Below, one piece after another: positions 12,932 through 24,880 of a DNA stretch of 64,000 nt; position 1 is the first letter of the stretch, and each line of letters begins with the position of its first letter. The stretch comes from Ptychodera flava. Taxonomy: Eukaryota > Hemichordata > Enteropneusta > Ptychoderidae. The stretch is taken from contig NC_091932.1 in the NCBI RefSeq assembly GCF_041260155.1, positions 23,654,746 through 23,718,745 of the forward strand, given 5' to 3'. Position numbers and translations under genes: made by a program. Under the pieces are notes generated by a model, which ran no database searches, was not told the origin of the DNA, and saw nothing but the letters and a program-made list of their open reading frames with translations.

Positions 12932-14159
12932 TTTAAGCTTGAAGGGAAACAAAAATGTGCAGGACATGATAACTATACTAAAGATAACTAGACGATACAG
13001 TTACTGTGCTTTTGTATATTGCTGTAGCCATGGTAGTTATAAAGTTTTTGTGACTATTGTCTTGGTCATACTTTTCATTATATTGCTCCTTTCTTCCCAA
13101 CATGTTTTCGTAATTTTACCTCAGTCTGGTATTTGATAAGCTTATGTGAATATACCGTATGGCACCCATACATACAAATTCCAACTTATTTCGTTATATT
13201 AACTTTCTGCGACGACTTTGTGAACAATGTCAACACTGTCGACAGTCATTTGTGCCATTTTCGTCGCTGCAGTAACACTGCACACGGCTGAGTCAAGAGC
13301 CGATGTCTTGCGGCATTTGCGTTCATACTTTCGGCATTCCCGACTCGCACCATCGGCGCTACGCTTGCGACCTTACCCCGTATGTGCGAGAGGCTGTACC
13401 GGGTCATAGAAAAGAAAGGACACGACGGACTATCAATAATCTAAACTATGTATTGTGACCATGAATCTCTATAGTAATCATTTGTTTCATGAGTGCTACC
13501 AATCTATACAACCAATTTAATCTCATGAGCTTCTAAAGAAGATGGCCAGGTCAAATCGCATTTTGTCCTGGGTAGGTATTCAACATCATCGCAATAATTT
13601 TTTAGTCAATATTCGTCTGAGTTACCCGACAATGAGCCTACCTCATCAGTCATCAGCCTACCTTGTCAGAGATTTGCACAATAGAGAGAGCAGATACGGT
13701 ATGTCAGGAACCCTTGGCGTTAGTTGTATGAACAAAGAATAGCAGCACATATTTTGATCAAATTCATCCCTGAATGTAAGGTTTTATGGAAAACTTCATG
13801 CAATGCAGTTAACAAGTGTAAATTTTGAACAGGTAAATGTGAATATGTAGCGTTCATGTGGGCTGGGCATCGTTGAAGGTAGGGTCATCCCAGGTCACTC
13901 ATACACTGCAATGTAAAGAGAGTGTCACTAGAATAACCGATCTCAAGTAATACAGTGCGTCGGACCGCAATCTTTATAACCCTGCGTTTTAGTAGCCTTG
14001 CGCAGAGTGGTGTCATTCAGACTAAGAGGGTTTTTTCCTTTAGATGACAATTTTTGGATTTGCCATTTGACAAGTTAACGTTCCTTCATCCAGACGCACT
14101 GCATTGTAACTCAACAAGGCATATTCTTGTCAAATTGATCGCTTTGCCGGTGCTTTGGT
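12932..14159. repeat. Host segmental-duplication block (unit B, left half)
   Basis: Paralogue of 4831-5900 and 41162-42890. Probably intron between first exon and exon 1 of copy B; the acceptor TTCCCTTCAAG sits 6 bp before the exon-1 ATG. A plus-strand 60-codon frame at 13227-13409 begins with a signal-peptide-like stretch but is not conserved in paralogues. No gene called. Confidence 0.6.
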
Positions 14160-15077
14160 GAATGTGCCAATCACATGTGTTCAACAACAAAATTGCTATA
14201 TTGTCGCAAGCGTTGACAGTGTACAGTATTTGTGCAAATGTGTTTGCGTACAAGCTTATGCGTCCTGTGTTAATATGTATCTTGAGCAGAGCTTTATCCT
14301 TTCATCAATGTCTGTACATGCTGTATGTCCTGTACTGCATGTCTATGTACTCGTGTATTCTCACAGATACGAACGTATGTGTAGCTACCGCATATATATA
14401 TCCGTATATGTATGTACAAACATATGGTATGTATGTGTGTATGTATGTATGTGTGTGAATGTATGTGTGTATTATATGTATTGTGTGTATGTATGTATGT
14501 ATGTATGTATGTATGTATGTATGTATGTATGTATGTATGTATGTATGTATGTATGTATGTGTACTTGTTCGTGTTATGTCTATGTCTATGTATGTACGTA
14601 TTTGTGCGTTTGTGTGTGTCTGTGTACGCATTCATGTTTATGTATGTATCAATGCAGAGAGACAATGATGTATGCGTGTACATGTAAATATGTGCGCTTA
14701 AACGTTATTAAATGTGTAAAATTATTATTTTACATTCGTGCTATAGCTTTGCCGTTGCCTTGAAGAATGTGACATGTACAGTAACATCACATACCACGAC
14801 ACATTATTCAGATCCAGAATCGTCACATATGGCAGTAATATCTACATCTTTACCGTCATTTGACTGATAATTGATCGTATTTGCTAATGTATATAGACAC
14901 TTTATCGTAACAGCTAGACTGTATGTGTAACAATGGCAGGGTATAGGCAGGAGATAGTGGCTTGGTCACAGGTCATGTCATTGCTTCCTATAGTCGCAAG
15001 GCACAAGTGTCCTCTGCATGTAGCAGTCAAGACAGGAGGACATAATTTGTTTATGCTAACAGTGATATCGCTCTTAC
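14160..15077. repeat. Host segmental-duplication block (unit B, right half) with microsatellite
   Basis: Contains TGTACATGCTGTATGTCCTG and the (GTAT)n tract. Paralogous to 15843-16048 joined to 29285-29800, where two LTR insertions separate the halves, so this is the empty-site version. Confidence 0.7.
14431..14560. repeat. (GTAT)n microsatellite, un-inserted paralogue
   Basis: Mostly perfect tetranucleotide run with variant GTGT units at the left. The Tyr-Val-Cys-Met and Thr-Tyr-Ile-His frames through it are repeat artefacts. Confidence 0.95.
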
Positions 15078-15230
15078 CTTTAAGGTGAAGAAAGTCGAGG
15101 GTCGTGTTTCACAGATGCGTCTAACATGTTCAGGATATGCGCATGCGGTATGTACAGGAAGTGTGCTGCGCAGTAAGGTCAACTCTATAATTACATGCAA
15201 ACCTGTCCCTGCCATATGTGTCAAATACGG
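15078..15230 (-). other. Putative non-coding first exon and promoter, HNMT-like copy B
   Basis: Ends at 15078 with donor AAAG/GTAAGAGC. If spliced to the acceptor at 12938 the sequence CTTAAAATGACTC follows, and in this copy the upstream frame would run on into exon 1. The frame is broken in copies A and C, so a 5' UTR role is preferred. TATA-like TAATTATAGAG lies at about 15183-15193. Confidence 0.45.
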
Positions 15231-15842
15231 TACATTATGCATACCAATAACAAGTCACATGCGGAAACTAGAACAGAACGATAAAGGGAGCGCAGGTCAG
15301 GTCAAACCAATGGGGTTAAACTCATAAAGAGAACCGATTATGAGTTCACCTTATTGCATGTTACATTTGCAGAGTGTAGAAAGGATAAACGCAGTGAACA
15401 CGATGTTATAGTAACTCTAAGAATTATCAACTTCAGCTTTCAGATGTTACAGCACCTGGACGCTGAAACGACAACTTGACTTATTTAATTTAAAGCCCGA
15501 TGCCGTTGTCGTAACATCTACGGAAAGTAGGGTATCTTGCATCTCCCTTCTGTTTTGTTTAAGATAAACGGCTTAAGGATTGCACGTTATTACGATTAAA
15601 ATAATCGAAATTACAAATCGAAAATGTCAAGATAAGCGTCTTAGAATATGGCATATCAAGAATCACAGCATAAGAAGTGGTGGACGCAACTTGTCATGAG
15701 TTGATACAACTCTTCATAGTCTGTTATATCCACAGTATTATTTGATTTATGTGCCTCATACACTTTCTGGGTTGTACTTGTAAACAAATGTTCCCCCTTG
15801 CTCACTTCCTTGAAAGTACTTGTTTACGCATATTTTCATCAC
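15231..15842. other. Upstream flank of copy B, nothing recognised
   Basis: Homologous to 29960-30190 in its first part, through the CAGCTTTCAGATGTTACAGC segment at about 15430. Possibly promoter-proximal. No gene seen. Confidence 0.45.
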
Positions 15843-16048
15843 AGGTTTGTTGTACTGTCCTGTATATCTTGGGCAGAGCTGTATCCTTTTATCAATGTCT
15901 GTACATGCTGTATGTCCTGTACTGCATGTCTACGTACTCGTGTATTCTCACATACGAACGTATGTGTAGCTACCACATGTGTATGTGTGTATATACATGG
16001 ACAAACACATTTGTATGTATGTATGTATGTATGTATGTATGTATGTAT
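15843..16048. repeat. Host block, left flank of the LTR insertions
   Basis: Matches 14284-14440 by eye (CTGTACATGCTGTATGTCC, ACGAACGTATGTGTAGCTAC) and ends in (GTAT)n directly at the LTR start. Confidence 0.75.
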
Positions 16049-16614
16049 TGTTATGTAGGTCATTTCCCCCACACTCATCATGACCTGAGTTCAATTAGTC
16101 CTAGAACATTCTCAAGGTCACTGCCCTTGATGACCTCACAACCTTGAATTCAATTAGTCATGTTTGGAATGTTCTGGAAAGTTGATTAGTTGTGTAAGGG
16201 AGATAATTTTAGAACAGTAATTAGCATGTCAATAAAAGTTCTAGATTGTTCTTATATGCCTTTATAAAAGGGACGTGCTCAGCTTCCAGTCAGACTTTTG
16301 GATCGTGTCTCTTGTGTGTTACTAAACTCCAGCAGTAGTCATTCTCAAGACTTTTCAAGACCTTCACTGCCAACGCTGGATTTATACTGTGGACTTTATG
16401 CATCTTCAAGCCTGCAAGGACTGTTCATTCATCCAACTGACTGTTACAACTCTGAGACTGGAGCTTTGCCGTCCCAGCTGAGATAAGTAGTCTGTACACT
16501 TTTAAAGTTTGTACTCTATCCCTGACTTAGCAATTAGTTTTATTTTCGTAATAAATTTTGTTTAAACGTTAACTGCTGAGTTCACCCTTTTGTTCGTTTT
16601 CTCTGCACGTAACA
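16049..16614 (+). repeat. 5' LTR
   Basis: 566 bp, TGTTATG to CGTAACA. Near-identical to the 3' LTR; I see only three single-base length differences, each in a homopolymer (GTCCTA/GTCTA, ATAAAAGGG/ATAAAGGG, TTTTGGA/TTTTGGGA). Contains TATAAAAGGG at about 16262, a likely TATA box, and AATAAA-like TAATAAATTTTG near 16550. Confidence 0.95.
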
Positions 16615-16617
16615 AAT

Positions 16618-16635
16618 TGGGGGCTTGTCCGGGAT
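16618..16635 (+). other. Primer-binding site, tRNA-Pro type
   Basis: TGGGGGCTTGTCCGGGAT, three bases after the LTR, differs at one position from the tRNA-Pro primer site of murine leukaemia virus (known). Confidence 0.85.
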
Positions 16636-16716
16636 ACGAATATTTTGAGCCGTTTGACAACATTTTTCCTGCTTTTTTAAAACTACTGTATACTGTGAAC
16701 TCAGCGAAATTTAATC

Positions 16717-18023
16717 ATGGCGGAATTTAAACCAGAGGAAATGGATGACCTTGATCAGGACACATTTGATTCCCTCAGAAAAGACGACCTCATAACACTG
16801 GCCAATTTCCTTGAGGTAGAAGTTAAACGCTCTATGCGCAAGCGAGAAATACAGTTCAAGATTGCAAAACATTTAGTTAAATCAGGCCATTTTGAGGAGT
16901 CTGCCTTAAAAGATTATGAGCCGAGTCTACCTCTGAACTCAGAAAATTAGAATTAGAAATGCAGACAAATTTGAAGATCAAGAAACTAGAATTACAAATG
17001 AGAGAGAAAGAATTACAAATGGAAGAAAGACAGAGAGAGAAAGATAGGCAGGAAAGATTAGAAATGGAAGAAAGACAGAAAGAGAGGGAATTGGAAATGA
17101 AAGAAAAAGAATTGCAAATGGAAGAAAGACAAGGGAGAAAGAAAGAGAGGAAAAAGAAAAGGAAAGAGAATTAGCAGAACACCGACTGCAGTTAGAAATG
17201 AGACTTTAGAGCTTAGAAAGTCAGGAAAATTCTTCCCTTCAGACAATTTTGACATCACTAAGCATTTCAGGTTAGTTCCCCCTTTCCAAGAAAAGGATGT
17301 TGATAAATATTTCCTTCATTTTGAGAAAATTGCTCAGAGTCTGAACTGGCCTAAGGAGTCCTGGTCTATGCTTTTGCAGAGTGCTTTGGTGGGTAAAGCC
17401 AGAGAAATTTACATTCAGTTGTCAGTAGAACAGGCTTCAAATTATGATTCTGTGAAGGAATTAATTCTCAAGGGCTATGAGTTGGTGCCTGAAGCTTACC
17501 GTCAGAAATTTAGGGATTGTGAGAAGGTGAAGGATCAAACTTATGTTGAATTTGCTAGAACAAAAGAACAACTGTTGATCGTTGGTGTTCTTCGGAAAAG
17601 GTCAGTCAGAATTATGACAAATTACGACAGCTTGTTTTGATTGAGGAATTTAAAAGGTGCATCCGGAGTGACATCAAGACATTTATCAATGAACAAAAGG
17701 CAGATACATTGGAGGTTGCTGCACGTTTGGCCGATGATTATTCATTGACCCACAAATCTTCCTTTCTCAGCAAACCATCCCAGTCCTTTTCATACAGAAA
17801 CAATGCAGGTAAATTTAACTCCTCCTTTTCATCCAAGAATTCTCAAAGGAGAGTAGAAAATCAAATGACAACAGTTCACAAAATTCAAGTAACACTCCCA
17901 CATCATCAGATCCCAAGTCTCAATCTCCTTCTGACAAACAGTTCGGTACACTTTCTTGTAATTATTGTAAGAAAGACGGCCATTTAATGTCAGAGTGTTT
18001 CAAATTGAAAAAGAAAACGTGAA
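16717..18023 (+). pseudogene. gag: gag of Gmr1-like element, multiply frameshifted
   Basis: Starts MAEFKPEEMDDLDQDTFDSL. A Glu/Lys/Arg-rich coiled-coil region follows at 16959-17174. The capsid-like part has FHFEKIAQSLNWPKESW-type sequence near 17310-17360 and YELVPEAYRQKFR near 17480-17515, the region related to the vertebrate SCAN domain (known to derive from Gmr1-like gag). A CX2CX4HX4C knuckle lies at 17957-17998. Frame changes or stops fall near 16948, 17150, 17260, 17575 and 17870-17950. Gag forms the particle and binds RNA. Confidence 0.8.
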
Positions 18024-18159
18024 GGTCAAAGTGGTCAAAGTGGATCTAAGCCCACCGGCTTTATTTCTTCATCAACTCGATTAGAGTCTAATAATGTGTG
18101 CAACACATTTTCTGAGGTTAAATCCCTCTTATCCCCAATTAATGAGGTCAAGGTCAATT

Positions 18160-19033
18160 CTTCTCAAGATAGCATTATGGGTATTTTTGAGCCATTTATT
18201 CATAATGGTTTTATATCACTTTCTAGTGATTTTTCTTCCGCTACCCCTGTCAAAATTTTAAGAGATACCGGGGCTTCCCAGTCTCTTTGTTGGCAGATAC
18301 CCTGCCGTTTTCTGAAAAGTCATTTTCAGGTTCTAAAGTTCTTATTAAGGGGGTAGATTGTAATGACTACATTCCTGTTCCTCTCCATAATGTCTATTTG
18401 TCTTCGGACTTTGTTTCTGGACCTGTGGCTTTAGGTATTAGGCCTTTTTTGCCTTTTGAAGGGATTCACCTTCTTCTTGGAAACGACCTTGCTGGGGACA
18501 AGGTCATTACTAATCCACTTGTGACTGATAATCCTACTTTAGATCAGGATCCAGAGCCAATTGAACAAGAGATACCCGATTTATTTCCTTCATGTGCTAT
18601 TACTCGAGCCATGTCCAAGAAAACTTCTGAGAATCAAAATACTCTCAAAAATAATGTCACAGATGTTGACTTAAATGACACCTTTCTCAGTCAGGTGTTT
18701 GACACGGATCATTCCGTTATCCCTCGTGGATTTGAAACTTCCAGTAAAACTTCTGCTGACCAAAGTCAGACATTTTCTCGATCAAATCTCATTGCAGAAC
18801 AACACAAAGACCCAGATATTTTGTCTTTGTTTGACAGGGTAGATGATGAAGGTAAAACTTCAGATAGCTCTGTTTCCTATTATACAAAATCTGGTATTCT
18901 CATGCGTAAATGGAGACCTCCAGATGTTTTGGTTGATGACGATTGGGCTATAAAACATCAAATTGTGGTTCCAAAGCCCTACTGTGCTGAAATATTGCGC
19001 CTGCCCATGAAACCCCCTGGGCTGGTCACTTAG
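18160..19033 (+). pseudogene. Aspartic protease region of Gmr1-like element
   Basis: Active-site motif DTGAS at 18264-18278 and the family-typical LLLGNDLAG at about 18472-18498, followed by an acidic linker to the integrase. A one-base shift just after DTGASQSL splits the frame at about 18285. Cleaves Gag-Pol in the particle. Confidence 0.8.
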
Positions 19034-20231
19034 GAGTCAGGAAAACTTATCATAAAATTCTCAGTCACTTTTATTGGCCTAATCTCAGGCAGGATGTAGC
19101 ACATTTCTGTAAAACTTGTCACACATGTCAATGGTAGGAAAGCCAAATCAGACCATTCCAAAGGCCCCTTTACAGCCAATTCCTGCATTTCAAGAACCAT
19201 TTAGTAGGATTCTAATAGACTGTGTTGGGCCCTTACCAAAAACAAGATCAGGAAATGAGTACATGCTGACAATAATGTGTACATCAACTCGGTTCCCAGA
19301 AGCCATACCACTGAGAAATATAAAGACAAAGACTATAGTGAGAGCTTTAGTCAAATTTTTCACTTTATTTGGCCTCCCTAAATGTGTCCAGTCTGATCAA
19401 GGCTCCAACTTTATGTCTGGTATTTTTCAACAAGTAATGGATCAGCTAGGCATTAAACAGTATAGGTCATCCGCCTATCATCCAGAAAGTCAGGGTGCTC
19501 TTGAGCGATTTCATCAAACTTTGAAAAACATGATTAGGACCTACTGTTTTGACACAGAGAAGCAGTGGGATGAAGGAATTCATTTTCTGCTCTTTGCTGT
19601 TAGAGAGTCAATTCAAGAGTCTCTTGGTTTTAGCCCATTTGAGCTTGTATTTGGACATACAGTCCGTGGCCCACTTAAGCTAGTTAAAGAGAAATTCCTA
19701 TCAGACGATGATGATTGTCTGAATATTTTGCAATATGTGTCAGATTTTCGTACAAAACTCTCTAAAGCATGTGAATTAGCCAGAGAAAATCTTGAGTCAT
19801 CTCAGCAGTCAATGAAAACCAAATATGATAAAAGCACCTCAAAACGGAAGTTTGAACCAGGTCAAAAGGTTCTTGTTCTACTTCCAATTCCTGGCAAACC
19901 ACTCCATGCTCGTTACTTTGGGCCATATCTAATTGATAAGAAATTGAGTGATTTAAATTACATCATAATAACACCTGACAGGCGAAAACAAAAACAGCTA
20001 TGTCACATAAATATGCTTAAGCCATATTTGGATAGGGATAATCCTACTATAACTCAGCCTGTCAGTACAGTCAGTTCTGGCCATTATGAAGATAGTGATA
20101 CTGAAACTGACTTGAGTGAAAATACTCTAAACTCAAAGCGGGCTCGGTCAAGCTTCAGAACTCAGAAATCCTGGAGAAGCTGGAGTCTACAAAGTTGGCA
20201 CACCTCCAGCCAGAACAACAACAACAGGTGA
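19016..20231 (+). pseudogene. Integrase (HHCC + DDE + GPY/F) placed before RT
   Basis: HHCC zinc finger at about 19025-19130 (HLGVRKTYH and CKTCHTC), broken by a stop/frame change near 19032 and another near 19130. The rve core then runs open to 20231, with the DDE triad in LIDCVGPLPK (about 19212), SDQGSNF (about 19391) and GALERFHQTLK (about 19493). C-terminal GPY/F module FGPYLIDKKLSD near 19919. It overlaps, in another frame, the N-terminal RT linker. Inserts the cDNA into the genome. Confidence 0.9.
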
Positions 20232-21105
20232 AAGAACTGCTCCACGATATAAACACCTGTTTCAAGATGTTCCAACGAGGACAAACGTCATCTATCACGA
20301 CGTTGATGTTGGGGACAGTAAGCCTGTAAAACAACATCCATACAGACTGAATCCAACAAAAGCGAAATATCTCCAGGAAGAAGTCAAATACCTGCTGGAC
20401 AATGACTTTATTGAACCCAGTAAAAGTAACTGGAGTTCGCCGTGCATACTTGTTCCCAAATCAGATCACAGTTATCGTATGTGCACGGACTTTAGGAAGG
20501 TCAACACTTTAACAAAGACAGACAACTTTCCCAATCCCGAGGATTGATGACTGCATCGACCGAGTGGGAAAAGCCAAGTATGTGACGAAATTTGACCTAC
20601 TGAAGGGATTTTGGCAAGTCCCTCTGACGGATCGTGCTCGTGAAATATCCGCCTTTGTTACACCAGACGGATTGTTCCAGTACAAGGTGATGCCATTCGG
20701 AATGAAGAACTCTCCGGCAACGTTCCAACGGATGATCAACGACGTCATATCCGGGCTAGACGGATGTGCAGCTTACGTTGACGACGTCGTCCTGTATAGT
20801 GACACCTGGGAGGAACACATCAAGCTCATGCGGAAGTTCTTTGAGAGACTGAGCAAAGCAATGTTGACTGTCAACCTTGCCAAATCTGAGTTTGGTTGGG
20901 CTAGGGTAACTTACCTCGGACATACTGTAGGACAGGGTGAGGTAAAACCTGTTGATGCCAAAATCAGTGCCATTTCAAGTTTTCCCATACCAAACTGCAA
21001 ACGACAACTGATGCGCTTTCTCGGTATGGCTGGTTACTACAGAAAATTCTGTCCAAATTTCTCCACAATTACTGAGCCTTTGACTAACTTACTTAAAAGA
21101 AAGTA
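20160..21105 (+). pseudogene. pol: Reverse transcriptase of Gmr1-like element
   Basis: N-terminal segment with VDVGDSKPVKQHPYRL at about 20301, WSSPCILVPK at about 20433, RMCTDFRKVN at about 20479, FDLLKGFWQVPL near 20592, catalytic YVDD at 20774-20785 and YLGHTVGQGEVKP near 20914. Frameshifts fall near 20265 and 20540, and at 21100 before RNase H. All fingers, palm and thumb motifs are present; disabled only by indels. Confidence 0.9.
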
Positions 21106-21106
21106 A

Positions 21107-21577
21107 AGTTTGTTTGGTCAGAGCAATGCCAACAGGCATTTGATACACTTAAAGCCATACTGCAAAGTGCCCCAGTGTTGTCTGCACCAGATTTCACTTT
21201 GCCATTCAAATTAGCTGTAGATGCTAGTGATACGGCTGCTGGTGCTGTTTTATTGCAAGAGAATAGTCATGGTGTAGATCATCCTGTTTGCTATTTTTCA
21301 CGCAAATTTAACAAATCCCAGAGAAACTACTCTACAATTGAAAAAGAGTGTTTATCTTTGATATTAGCTTTACAGCATTTTGAAGTTTATGTTACTTCTT
21401 CAAATCAGCCAATAGTGGTTTATATTGATCACAACCCTCTTGTTTTTCTGCAGAAATTTAAAGGCAAAAATCAGAGATTGCTAAGATGGAGTTTTAATGT
21501 TACAGGAGTTTAATCTTGATATTAGACATATCAAAGGCAGAGACAATTTAATTGCAGACTGTCTCTCTCGTATTTAG
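21107..21577 (+). pseudogene. RNase H and 3' end of pol
   Basis: Catalytic acidic residues in LAVDASDTAAGAVLLQ (about 21211), STIEKECLSLILAL (about 21340) and VYIDHNPLVFL (about 21419). Continues after one frame change near 21490 to IRHIKGRDNLIADCLSRI and a stop at about 21577. This is the true 3' end of the coding part: no integrase follows. Confidence 0.85.
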
Positions 21578-21712
21578 AGTTTATTGTTGTTCACTTTCAA
21601 GAAATTTTACTTTAGAGTAAAACAAAATTTGAGTACTTAAATCCTTTTCAAGATTACATTTGTAAAAGAAAGATTTTTCTTTGAAAAATTTTCTTTTTTT
21701 GAAGAGGGGGTG
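21578..21712 (+). other. 3' untranslated leader and polypurine tract
   Basis: AT-rich spacer ending GAAGAGGGGGTG immediately before the 3' LTR, the plus-strand primer expected at this position. Confidence 0.85.
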
Positions 21713-22277
21713 TGTTATGTAGGTCATTTCCCCCACACTCATCATGACCTGAGTTCAATTAGTCTAGAACATTCTCAAGGTCACTGCCCTTGATGACCTC
21801 ACAACCTTGAATTCAATTAGTCATGTTTGGAATGTTCTGGAAAGTTGATTAGTTGTGTAAGGGAGATAATTTTAGAACAGTAATTAGCATGTCAATAAAA
21901 GTTCTAGATTGTTCTTATATGCCTTTATAAAGGGACGTGCTCAGCTTCCAGTCAGACTTTTGGGATCGTGTCTCTTGTGTGTTACTAAACTCCAGCAGTA
22001 GTCATTCTCAAGACTTTTCAAGACCTTCACTGCCAACGCTGGATTTATACTGTGGACTTTATGCATCTTCAAGCCTGCAAGGACTGTTCATTCATCCAAC
22101 TGACTGTTACAACTCTGAGACTGGAGCTTTGCCGTCCCAGCTGAGATAAGTAGTCTGTACACTTTTAAAGTTTGTACTCTATCCCTGACTTAGCAATTAG
22201 TTTTATTTTCGTAATAAATTTTGTTTAAACGTTAACTGCTGAGTTCACCCTTTTGTTCGTTTTCTCTGCACGTAACA
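21713..22277 (+). repeat. 3' LTR
   Basis: 565 bp, TGTTATG to CGTAACA, near-identical to the 5' LTR. Its right end abuts (GTAT)n. Confidence 0.95.
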
Positions 22278-22351
22278 GTATGTATGTATGTATGTATGTA
22301 TGTATGTGTGTGTGTGTATGTATGTATGTATGTATGTATGTATGTATGTAT
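22278..22351. repeat. (GTAT)n between two opposite LTR insertions
   Basis: Tetranucleotide run with a short GTGT interruption, continuous with the target repeat on either side. Confidence 0.9.
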
Positions 22352-22745
22352 TGTTACGTGCAGAGACCAGATATGAACTGTAAATGCTCACGTGTTTCAT
22401 TATATATTGAAGTTATGTGTAAATTTGAACCGTTGCCACATCTTTGCAACTTCATTGAAATTATTATGATCAACATAATGAACAATAATCACTGCCGATT
22501 AATTCTAAAAGGTCATGAAGTATACAAATATGTAATTGGCTGAAATAAAAATATTAAAATTATTTGACTGCTCTTATTGTATCACCACTTTATATAGCAA
22601 GTGTAATTACCGTTGGCCAAGTCCTTCAAGCCATATATGCCGAGCTGTGAAAGCTCATTAGATATGCAAATTATAAATTGGCTGACATGAAAATGTGAAA
22701 TGACATCGATATTGTTTTAACCTAGTACCTGGTATAATCATCAAT

Positions 22746-24880
22746 TTTAAATTCACCGTTTACCATTGAGGAGGTGATGAAAAGTATTAAAGTTTGAAGT
22801 CAGGAAAGTCACCCGGTTCTGATGGTGTTCCACCAGAGTTTTTTAAGTGTTGTTGTGATGAATTGTGTAATTTACTTTGTATTCTTTTCAATGGCATTTT
22901 CAGTTCAGGAAAATTTCCGAGGGCTTGGAGGGAAGGCATTATTTTTCCAATATTCAAAAAGGGGGCACGTGATTCAGCTTGTAATTATCGTGGTATTTCT
23001 TTACTCTCTGTAACAGGCAAAATTTTTGCTAGAATGTTGTACAATAGGCTTTGTAAATGGGATGCGACATGTCAATATACAAGGAAGAACAAGCAGGTTT
23101 CAGAGCTGGGTACTGTACAATAGACAACATTTTTATAATTAACACACTCATACAAAAATATTTAACAACTAAGAGGGGGCGTTTTTATTGTGCTTTTGTA
23201 GATTTTGAAAAAGCGTTTGACAGAGTAAATAGAATAGCAATGTTTTTTCAAACTTGGCAATGCCGGTATTACAGGGAACATGTATCGTATACTATATTCT
23301 ATGTATCAAGAAGTGAAGGCAAGCGTTTTAACCCCCTCTGGTTTAACAGATTTTTCGATTGTCCTGTCGGTGTGAAACAAGGTTGCATCCTGTCTCCTTT
23401 TCTGTTTTCTTTTTTCATCAATGATTTACATAATGAACTCCGTGCAGATCATATTTTGGGTGATGACGTTGGGTGTTCAATTGGTCTTGTCAAACTTTTC
23501 TATTTATTATTTGCCGATGATCTTGTTTTACTATCTTATAACGCTATTGGATTACAGAGACTACTCTCAAAATTAAAGTCTTATTGTGATAAATATAAAT
23601 TAAGGGTTAATCTAAGTAAGACCAAAGTTGTAGTTTTCAGGAACGGTGGTATACTTAGAAGTTACGAAAATGGTTTTATGGAAGTTGTGTCGTTGAAACC
23701 GTTCCATACTATGTATATCTTGGTTTAAAGCTCTCATCAAGAGGTATTTGGTCAAGAGCTGTGGAACAGCTAGCCGATCAGGCAACAAAAGCTCTCCATG
23801 CTCTGATGATAAATGTAAAGAAATTAGGTCATGTACCCTTAAATTTATGTTTTAAGTTATTTGATACAAAAATTATACCAATTCTACATTACGGTTGTGA
23901 GATATGGGGTTATATTGAAGCGCCAGCAATAGAAAATGTTCACATTAAGTTTTGTAAATTTTTGCTTTCATCACAGTCATTATATATTCATGCTTCGATA
24001 AGAGGAGAAATGGGTCGTTCAACTTTGAGAGCTATCCGTTTAACTAGAGTTATCAAATACTGGTTAAGAATTTTAAAGATGAACACAAATCGTTATGTTT
24101 TTCATTGCTACCATCTCCAATGTAAATTAGCTGATTCAAATAAGGAGTGTTGGGTAAAGCATGTGAAAGCAATTCTATTTTCATACGGGTTTGCTGAAGC
24201 ATGGTATAATCAAGGGGTTGGAAATGAACTTTTATTTGTTAATAGCTTTCGTCAACGTTGCTTAGATATTGACTTCCAAAATTGGAGTGACGAAATAAAT
24301 TCGTATACTAAATTGAGTAATTATAAATTATTTAAACAAGTTTAGTTGCTGAACAATATCTTAAGATTGAAATGAAATCCATTTTCCGCTTGACACTGTT
24401 CAAATTTAGAGTTTCCGCTCACCCGTTGATGGTAGAGAAGGGTAGACACCTTGGTTTACAGTTCATGAGAGAAAATGTCCAGTATGTCTTGATGCTGTTG
24501 AAGACGAATTCCATTTTCTTTTTGTTTGTCCACTGTATAATGACCTTAGAACTCAGTACATTCCTAGTTTTTACACGCAGCAACCTCTGTCACAGTATAA
24601 ATTTATTGCACTCATGAATAACACAAAGCCAGACATCATCAGAAACTGTGCTCGATATCTGTTTTATGCTTTTCAAAAGAGGGATTCCTCTATGAATGAA
24701 TAGGAATGTGTCTAAATTTCTTGTTGGTACTTTTTGTATGATATTGCATGATGTTAAGTTCAAAGTTCACCGTTTTGTTCTTTTAAGGTGAACCCCTGAC
24801 CTCACTAGTTTTTCTGTGTAATTGGTTATTATTGTACTAAGGGCCGGTGGCCTATAGTGCTTTGGAATAAAGATTATTAT
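22746..24880 (+). mobile_element. 5'-truncated non-LTR retrotransposon (LINE)
   Basis: Flanked by a 13-bp target duplication TATAATCATCAAT at 22733-22745 and 24881-24893. RT motifs in order: GKSPGSDGVPPEF, NYRGISLLSVTGKIFARML, EEQAGFRAG, FVDFEKAFDRV, GVKQGCILSPFLF, catalytic FADDLVLL (about 23511), LSKTKVVVFRNGG, then a thumb/C-terminal part with PILHYGCEIWGY at about 23878. Truncated within the fingers. Frameshifts fall near 23050, 23720 and 24350. The 3' end has GGAATAAAG followed by (ATT)n. The clade is not settled by eye. Confidence 0.9.

Larger units (their letters stand above)
16049..22277 (+). mobile_element. Gmr1-like Ty3/gypsy LTR retrotransposon, full length, frameshifted
   Basis: 6.2-kb element: 5' LTR, tRNA-Pro-type primer site, gag, CCHC knuckle, protease, integrase, reverse transcriptase, RNase H, polypurine tract, 3' LTR. 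Integrase lies upstream of RT, the reverse of normal Ty3/gypsy order; this arrangement is known from Gmr1-like elements of deuterostomes. After RNase H there is no second integrase before the polypurine tract. Flanked by GTAT at 16045-16048 and 22278-22281, a possible 4-bp target duplication, though the site is a GTAT repeat. Several single-base frameshifts split the coding regions. Confidence 0.9.

Noticed and set aside
13227..13409. 60-codon ORF with signal-peptide-like start
   Set aside because: Paralogues at 4970 and 41457 do not keep the frame or length, so no selection for protein is visible.
14155..14763. 202-codon Tyr/Val/Cys-rich open frame
   Set aside because: It reads through the (GTAT)n microsatellite; both strands and all frames are open there.
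16618..22277. Endogenous retrovirus
   Set aside because: The primer site resembles that of murine leukaemia virus, but there is no envelope gene and the pol order and motifs are Ty3/gypsy.
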